Part shown: piece by piece, positions 58,086 to 64,000 of the stretch
How the letters are laid out: every line of letters begins with the position of its first letter
Numbering within the stretch: position 1 is the stretch's first letter
Source: Isoetes taiwanensis
Taxonomy: Eukaryota; Streptophyta; Lycopodiopsida; Isoetales; Isoetaceae
Assembly (NCBI GenBank): GCA_021234155.1
Contig: JAJEKV010000504.1
Location: 1-64,000, forward strand
DNA length: 64,000 nucleotides
Direction: 5' to 3'
Notes under the pieces: model-generated
What the model was told of the DNA's origin: nothing
What the model saw: the letters and a program-made list of their open reading frames with translations, nothing else
The model's database searches: none
Program-made: the position numbers and the translations under genes

Positions 58086-60117
58086 GCGGGGAGCGTTTTG
58101 GGGTCCATCTCTTGGCCTTTCGGCCTCTCCCCTCTGGTGAGGTAGCCGCGCAAAGTCCTGGCCTTGTTCGACTTGTGGAAGGCAACCAGCTCTTTAAGTT
58201 CTTGAAGTTCCCTCTATTCTATCCCTTGCCAAACTCCTGTACCAAAAATTTCGCGACCGTGGCTTATTTATCCCGCGGCCATGGCTTATCTATCCCGCGA
58301 CTGTGGCTTATTTATATGGTGCTCGATATTGCGATCCTTCCTTTCAACCAGATCCCATGCTTGTATCGCGATCCTATTTTGCGCTTCCTTCCTTTCTTCC
58401 AGATTGAGTGAAGATATTGTTGTGGCTATGGAGGTTGTTCTTGTAAGTATTATGTTCTAAGCAGTTTGTTTACGAGCCAATTTAAGGAAGAGCGTGTCTT
58501 TTAACTGAAAAAACAAAGGAGCACAGAAGAAAAACAAGGATTTCTTGCCCTGCCTCTTCTTCTTACCACTGTTAATCAACATTGGATTATCTGAACATGG
58601 ATCATACACCTTAGTTATGTTCTTGAATAGCATTTTAGTTCTTTCTTGTTATGTTGTCATTAATTGTTAACATTGCTGCATGCATATAGGCTTTTTGCTG
58701 CACACAGGTGGTAATATTGGTCCACTGCATTAAACTCCTTTCGGAATGCACATCTCAATAAGATACTATGGTGTCTTTATTGTTGATCATCGATATAAAT
58801 GTTTAATTTGAATAGTTTATGGGACCGTTTGGTGAAACCTATCATTGATTATGCTATGGAGGCATTTCTATGTGAGCAATGTAATGAATGTTTGAACGTA
58901 AACAGATTCCGTTATGTTGTGTAAACTAATAATCTTTTCTAGAACTTCAATGTCTAGGCATAACATGCATGCATAAAAGAAAAATGGACAGGGATTATTG
59001 GACGAGGGTAGTGGTCGATGCTGTATTCCACTTAATTTACACAATGCTGGGGTGGTGACATTTTTTGCACACATGTTTATCACCCTACTTGTTTAAATAA
59101 TACTTCTCATCCAGAGTCCGAGAAAATTCAGCACAATGTAGATTATATTCAGAACAAATTCTTTCTTTCTATGCAATGGTGGTAGCTATGATGATGAGGA
59201 TGACGACGATAACGAAAGGACATCCTCCAAAATTAAAATCTGCTGCATCTTATGTACCATTGTTGATGCCACGTCAAATAGAAGTATGAAGGTGTGGGTT
59301 AAATGAAGGCCAGCTTTGATAACATAAATGTTTATTTCCTTACAAGCAAGCTGTGGAACTAAAGTTGAGATGTTACTATTATTTCATTTAAACTAATCTC
59401 ATTATCTGCACGTCGTTCCTAATAAAATGCTTAATAAAATTCATTCTTTCATCCTAAAGGATTTTTGGAATGATTAATGCTGAGATAATATGGAATTTGG
59501 CCATTTGCAAAAAGAAAGGGAGCAAAATGGAACTTGAATATGCTTTGTTAATTTGGCTTTATATGGTTATTAGAAACCAGTTTTCACACTAGGTAATGCA
59601 CGCTCAAAAGAAAATTCAGAGTACAAATTTTAGAGGCAGCTTTGCCAGACAAGGTGGCACCACCAGTAAATAATATTCGCCATAATCTAGATTGGCGTAC
59701 ATTACCTTATGTAAGATAATGCACGGAAGATTCAAATTTTCGTTGTTGTGATGAATTCTTTGAAATTCATGATTGACTATCAATCTGGAAGAAGCCTATT
59801 TATCAGCCCAGGACTGTATTAATGTCCTATGCTAATAGTTGAGAAACGATGTTGTCATATCCATGCATTAGGAACAAAAGGTTACTTATCCATGCATTAG
59901 AAATAAATTAGTACCACCAGAACGCCAATCATGCCACTTAAGTGCCTTTCTACATCATTTTCCTCACCAACATTGATTCTAATCCACAAACTCCAAATCG
60001 AGTGAAACCTACATATGATACGTGCATATTCTTTCTTGAAGAAGAGCTTCATCCTTTAAATTTTTCCAATCCCTTTCCCCAAGCCTACCCTACTGCAAGT
60101 TTTTTATGGTTGAAATG
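58086..60117. other. Unique spacer between minisatellite arrays; 22 bp triplication
   Basis: No gene recognised. At 58253-58316 the unit 'gcgaccgtggcttatttatc' (22 bp with 'cc') is repeated three times with small changes. Near 59860-59905 'ggttacttatccatgcatta' style text is duplicated. An open stretch at 58086-58411 continues the array frame but has no motif. Confidence 0.5.
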
Positions 60118-60715
60118 TTGTGCTCCTAGGCTCAAGCATGCCCCTATGTTCAAACATGCCACGTGGCTCAAACATGCCATGTTGGTTCAAACATGCCATA
60201 ATGCCACATAGGCTCAAACACCTCGGCTCAAACATACCACCTAGGCTCAAGCATTGCCCCTAGGGTCAAACATGCCCTAGGCTCAAACATGCCACATAGG
60301 CTCAAACACCTCAGCTCAAACATGCCACATAGGCTCAAGCATTGCCCTTAGGGTCAAACAGGCCACCTAGGCTCAAACATGTACCTAGGCCAAAACATGC
60401 AACTAGGGTCATAAAATGCTCTTTCAAATGATATCCCCCTTTTTTTTCTTAAATATGTTTTGGTATGTTTTTTTGATAATTTCAATGTTGTGTCAAACAT
60501 GCCCCTAGGCTAGAACATGCCATCCTAACTCAAACATGACATGTGGCGCAAACATGCCACTTGGCTCAAACATGACACATAGACTCAAATGTGACATGCA
60601 ACTCAAACATACCCTAGGCTCAAACAAGACACGTGGCTCAAACATGCCACATAGGCTCAAACATGCCATATAGACTCAAATATGTGATGTGGCTCAAACA
60701 TGCCACTAATGGGGC
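60118..60715. repeat. Second, diverged array of the ATGCCA/GGCTCAAAC minisatellite
   Basis: Units such as 'aggctcaaacatgccacat' and 'ggctcaaacatgccacata' recur with frequent truncations ('gcccctagggtcaaac', 'acctcggctcaaac'). Interrupted by AT-rich sequence at 60415-60490. It is clearly related to the 55.3-58.1 kb array but less homogeneous, so probably older. Confidence 0.9.
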
Positions 60716-61776
60716 ATAAAAAGCAGTGTTAGTCTCCTTAATTTCTAGTTGGAATCTTTATTTTTACGTTTTGAGTTTTGCTTGCCGCAACAAAGCGGTA
60801 ATTTGAAGTTTCTATACAAAACCGACAAATACTCGTTAGCTTATTTGCAAAATCTGGTGGAGCATGGCATACAATGGCAAGTTATCTAGATAGAGGCACT
60901 GGGGATTTTGAATCATGGCTACTAGAGTGATAAAAATGCATGTTTTATTTGTTTTAAGAATGAAATATGATCTCGTAAAAAATATAGTTTGAATGGGGCG
61001 GAAAAAAGGGCATCATGGGATGGGGCATGAGATGAGCGATTGGCCGATATATACGTCGTTTGAAAGTTATTGCGGTATAATTTAGAGCCTAAAACCATAG
61101 AGCTTTGTCAACGATGAAATTTAACAAAGAAAACTACCAAAATAGGATACAAAACTATCAAAATATGCATGATATAATTGTGTCGATCCAACCAGCCAAA
61201 ATGAGCGGTGAGATGGTGATCCATGTCGTGGGATCCTATTGGTGGAGATTAAGCTGCCGAGATGTGATCTTTGCCTTCTTTCCGCCTATCTCATTTCCGC
61301 TTCTATCTTCTATCTTATGATCTCCACTTCGGCCATGCCATTCTTGACCACTTCCATCTTAGGCATCCATTCTTCCATTCTTAAGCCATCCCATCTTGAG
61401 ACCATGCCATTCTTAGGCCATGCCATTCGCCTCTAATGATGCTTGTGGAGAAACGCCTTAATACAGCAAGGTTTTCTTCAAAGAAAATGTTAGCTGACCT
61501 TGTCTACAATGCAAGCATTGCATAATATAATCCGGCACCATCATGTTCAGGAATTAGAGCTGCAGTTTTAGTATATTATGTTTTGAATGAGCTGCCTTTT
61601 ACATCGCACACTATGTAAAAGCCCATGTATGCTTCTCAGCTCTATGTTGATATGTCGAAGTTGGAGCCACTTGAACAGTTCATTAGAAAGGAAGAGGTTC
61701 TCGTCTCCAAGCAAATGTTAGCATAGAGCTATGGTGATCATGGAATAGCTGGGTTCAAAGGAAAGGAGGTCATTCT
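60716..61776. other. No supported gene; coding-like scrap
   Basis: On the plus strand at about 61470-61770, a mostly open frame reads 'MLADLVYNASIA', 'GIRAAVLVYYVLNELPFTSH' and 'VDMSKLEPLEQFIRKEEVLV', with three stops. It looks like a decayed exon of a gene I cannot identify. At 61333-61425 'ccatgccattctt' style units repeat. Confidence 0.35.
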
Positions 61777-61975
61777 TGTTAGAAATATGAGACACACAAA
61801 ACTTTTCCCACAAGACAAGATCATGTTTCATTCATATGAGATACATATTTATACATCAATATGCGCCACAATTAGGCTAGTGCCACAATAGGCAAGAGTG
61901 CTATATGTGAAACACGTGCCATATATGGCAAAAGGTAAAGGTGCAATATCTCCTATAGAAAGGAGATTCCAAACA
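61777..61975 (-). repeat. Copia 3' LTR (199 bp)
   Basis: Read on the minus strand it starts 'tgtttggaatctcc' and ends 'tatttctaaca' (TG...CA), directly after the polypurine tract. The size is normal for small plant Copia elements. The 5' LTR is outside the window. Confidence 0.8.
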
Positions 61976-62109
61976 CCCTCCCTGCAAGTTTAGTCTTCTG
62001 AACAAAATAATTGTATCTCATATTTAAAGATGCCTCCAACCATCCCTCCCTGCATCTTTAATATAGTGCTTGGATCAAAAAAACCTTTTGTGGGTTAAAA
62101 GGAAAAAAC

Positions 62110-64000
62110 CCAAGCACTTTCAGAACAACTAGTAACAACAAAAGATTCAACAATTCCAAGAGTTGCTTTGCACATCTCTTGTTTCTGAAGTCCTAATGCT
62201 TTGGTGAAGATGTCAGCAACCATCGCTGACGTTGGACAATATTTAAGCACAATAGTCTTCTTTCGTACTTCCAACGTGATATAATGATAGTGTAGTTCAA
62301 TATGTTTAGATTAAGAATGGAAAACCTCATTTTTGTGTTAATGCAATTGTACTTTGATTATCACACATGAGTTGAGTAGGCTCCACCTGAGTTTAATGCA
62401 AACAATCCATTAATCGCCGCAACCAAGCCAATTCTCTGCTGGCAAATGGATGCAGCAAGATACTCCGTTTCTGTGGTGGAAACAGAAACACATTGTTGTG
62501 TATCAGGACAAAGGAGTACTTTCTGCTTTTGCTTCAAGGAGGCCAAACTTTTCAATGAGCGTAGAGATATATGTGCATGAGTGAATTGCACCCAAGTCTA
62601 CCATCTCAAAAGCTGCAGATAATAAAACTTTCATGTGATGTAAGTAGGGTACATCATTGCAAATAAAAAAATGTATCATCGACATATAAGGCAATGAAAA
62701 CATAATAAGACCCTTCTCATTTTGAAGTAAATATTCAAATCATTCACACTAGAAAGGAATCCAGAAACCAAGTCCTCTTGTCCAAGTGTTCTAATGTTAG
62801 AGCATCCGCCATAGAAATTGGATCATCAGTCAGATATTCTAACATCCATTGTGTCGGCTTTCATGCTCGACGTGCAATAACATCATCATAAGCAACTTCA
62901 TGAATAATCTCATTAAGACCAAAATGATCTTCCCCAACAATATCAACAAAATTATGAACAAAGTCAAGGACATCAAGAGCAAAAGTAGATTCAGTAATAG
63001 AAGCAGGGGCAGCGACAGAAGCATGATTTCATCAATAGAATGAAGCATAAGTAAATGGAAAGCTGATCCCCAAATTGATATATTTTGGCATTATAGGCGT
63101 ATTAGCAAAATCATCATTTTTTACTCTCTTCAGGAGGAATATGAACATAAGCAGTACAGCAAATCAAAATCGTACATAATTGGCAACATTGGGTTTAATA
63201 GCAAACCAAGCTTCTAATGAAGTTTTGCCTTTCAAAAAATAAGTAAGCAATTTTGCAAGTACACAGCAGCGCCAACAACTCATTAGAGGTAATTTGAGAT
63301 CTCCTTTTGTCCCCATAAGAATCCTCCAATAGAACGAGTACTCTACATCAAACTGCAATTAATGCAGTATTAACAACTTTATTGCTGTCGTTTTTTCCCT
63401 ATAACTTTTGATCTACTCATGAAAATGCTGCGGCGTTTGTTGCATTAGATGCAGAATGAAAAGATCTTTCAAGTGATATATGGTTATGATGTATTTCAAT
63501 ACAAGCCATATGTGTTAACCTTAAAAAATATGGTTTTTTGCTCTTTTCTTATATATTTACATCCCAAAAGATATAACAATGGGTTGTCATTAGAAAGATC
63601 TTGAGGAGACGAATCCATTGCCACAAATAGTGTTCGAATCGGAGTTTTTGATCAAAAGTTATAGTAGAAAAATGACCTTTACGCAAAAGTTAGTTAGAGC
63701 GCATTAATCATCTGCTGCCACATATCTTTGGAATAAAATACAACGGAGCTCTTCTCTTATTGGGCGGTTTAAAAGGCTGATGTGGCTTTTAAGCATCCCT
63801 TTGGGACAAAATGAGATCTCAAATTACCTCTAATATGCGCATAAAAAAAACACATCCAAATTAATATGATTAAGCATGCAATGCACCACATTCACGATGG
63901 TGCAATTCATCCTCTCAGCAAATAAAGTACATAAATGTATAGCCAAAGAGAATCACAGAATCATAGAATGGCCCACAAAGTTTAGAACGGACCAGTTCTA
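62110..64000 (-). pseudogene. Copia polyprotein remnant (integrase-RT-RNase H)
   Basis: From right to left: integrase 'FAERMNCTIVNVVHCML' (about 63945-63895), then the MITE, then integrase C-terminal 'GKTSLEAWFAIKPNVANYV' and 'CTAYVHIPPEESKK' (63230-63120), a hinge with 'KPTQWMLEYLTDDPISMADA' (about 62860-62800), RT catalytic 'LYVDDTFFICNDVP' (YVDD at 62686-62675), RNase H 'SVSTTETEYLAAS' (about 62490-62450), and the tail 'VADIFTKALGLQKQEM' (about 62215-62170). This order defines Ty1/Copia. Most of the RT fingers region between the hinge and YVDD is missing, and stops and shifts occur throughout. Confidence 0.9.
63283..63830 (-). mobile_element. MITE, copy 2 (548 bp), inserted in the Copia integrase
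   Basis: Same family as 33119-33662 in reverse orientation; internal text such as 'tgacaacccattgttatat' and 'ggcaatggattcgtctcctc' is shared. Terminal inverted repeats are 'gaggtaatttgagatctc' plus '(c/a)ttttgtccc'. TA flanks both ends ('catTA|gagg ... cctc|TAata'), consistent with a Tc1/mariner-type TA target duplication. Confidence 0.92.

Larger units (their letters stand above)
61777..64000 (-). mobile_element. Ty1/Copia LTR retrotransposon, 3' part, runs off the window
   Basis: On the minus strand the integrase, RT and RNase H remnants are followed by a purine-rich 'ttgcagggaggg' (about 61976-61987) and a 199 bp LTR. Gag and protease would lie beyond the window end. The element is interrupted by a MITE at 63283-63830 and by frame breaks and an internal deletion in RT. 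Confidence 0.9.

Noticed and set aside
55527-58411. Many ORFs of 65-208 codons with 19-residue repeats
   Set aside because: They arise because the 19 bp unit lacks stops and three units make 19 codons. Both strands and several frames are open at once, as expected for a minisatellite.
62839-63048. 69-codon Leu-rich ORF resembling a membrane protein
   Set aside because: It is a shifted-frame reading of the Copia integrase-RT hinge, whose other frame gives 'ALDVLDFVHNFVDIVGEDHF' and the recognisable 'KPTQWMLEYL'.

Overview
This window looks like nuclear DNA of a seed-free land plant, most likely a fern. The genes have spliceosomal introns (an NPR1-type gene has four exons). The PPR remnants carry the 'GAIDKG' wording I associate with fern PLS-class PPR proteins. 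An FCP1/NIF-type HAD protein is present, and most of the rest is decayed transposon sequence. The lineage call rests on family style and is an inference; no rRNA, tRNA or organellar gene was seen.

Layout. 1-9.3 kb: gene-poor, AT-rich sequence with a roughly 530 bp tandem repeat (2401-4140) and a pyrimidine-rich minisatellite near 7.55-7.99 kb. 9.7-15.96 kb: a nearly full-length but frame-broken L1-type LINE (ORF1 zinc knuckle, endonuclease, reverse transcriptase, zf-RVT). 16.1-17.8 kb: an unrecognised gene remnant. 18.5-23.6 kb: a degraded transposase-like gene on the minus strand, inside a pair of inverted repeats. 23.8-24.7 kb: a PPR pseudogene. 26.0-26.9 kb: the 3' end of another LINE with its poly-A tail. 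26.9-30.4 kb: a second, better preserved transposase-like gene of a family I know mainly as uncharacterised animal proteins. 31.9-32.1 kb: a hexanucleotide microsatellite. 32.3-35.8 kb, minus strand: an FCP1-type HAD ORF, a MITE that supplies its start codon, and a broken gene with a RING-like cysteine cluster.

38.26-41.83 kb, minus strand: the clearest cellular gene, an NPR1/NPR3/4-type salicylic-acid co-receptor homologue (BTB, C2HC, ankyrin, conserved Arg, DLNE motif), about 596 residues over four exons, with an apparent one-base frameshift near the C-terminus. 43.60-53.16 kb: a non-autonomous LTR retrotransposon with 2.56 kb LTRs and an internal region of only 597 bp. Its 3' LTR is split by a 3.8 kb DNA transposon with 8 bp target duplications. 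The whole nest lies between short inverted-repeat arms. 53.6-54.3 kb: a LINE reverse-transcriptase scrap. 54.5-58.1 kb: a T/G-rich 64 bp minisatellite running into a large 19 bp minisatellite with 57 bp higher-order structure; a diverged second array lies at 60.1-60.7 kb. 61.8-64 kb: a Copia element on the minus strand (integrase to 3' LTR) split by a second copy of the MITE.

How it fits together. Only the NPR gene, and possibly the FCP1-type ORF and the 27-30 kb transposase-like gene, look recently functional. The rest is a layered record of insertions whose order can often be read: MITE after Copia, DNA transposon after LTR element, LTR element after the inverted repeat. No operons, CRISPR arrays or prokaryotic features are present.
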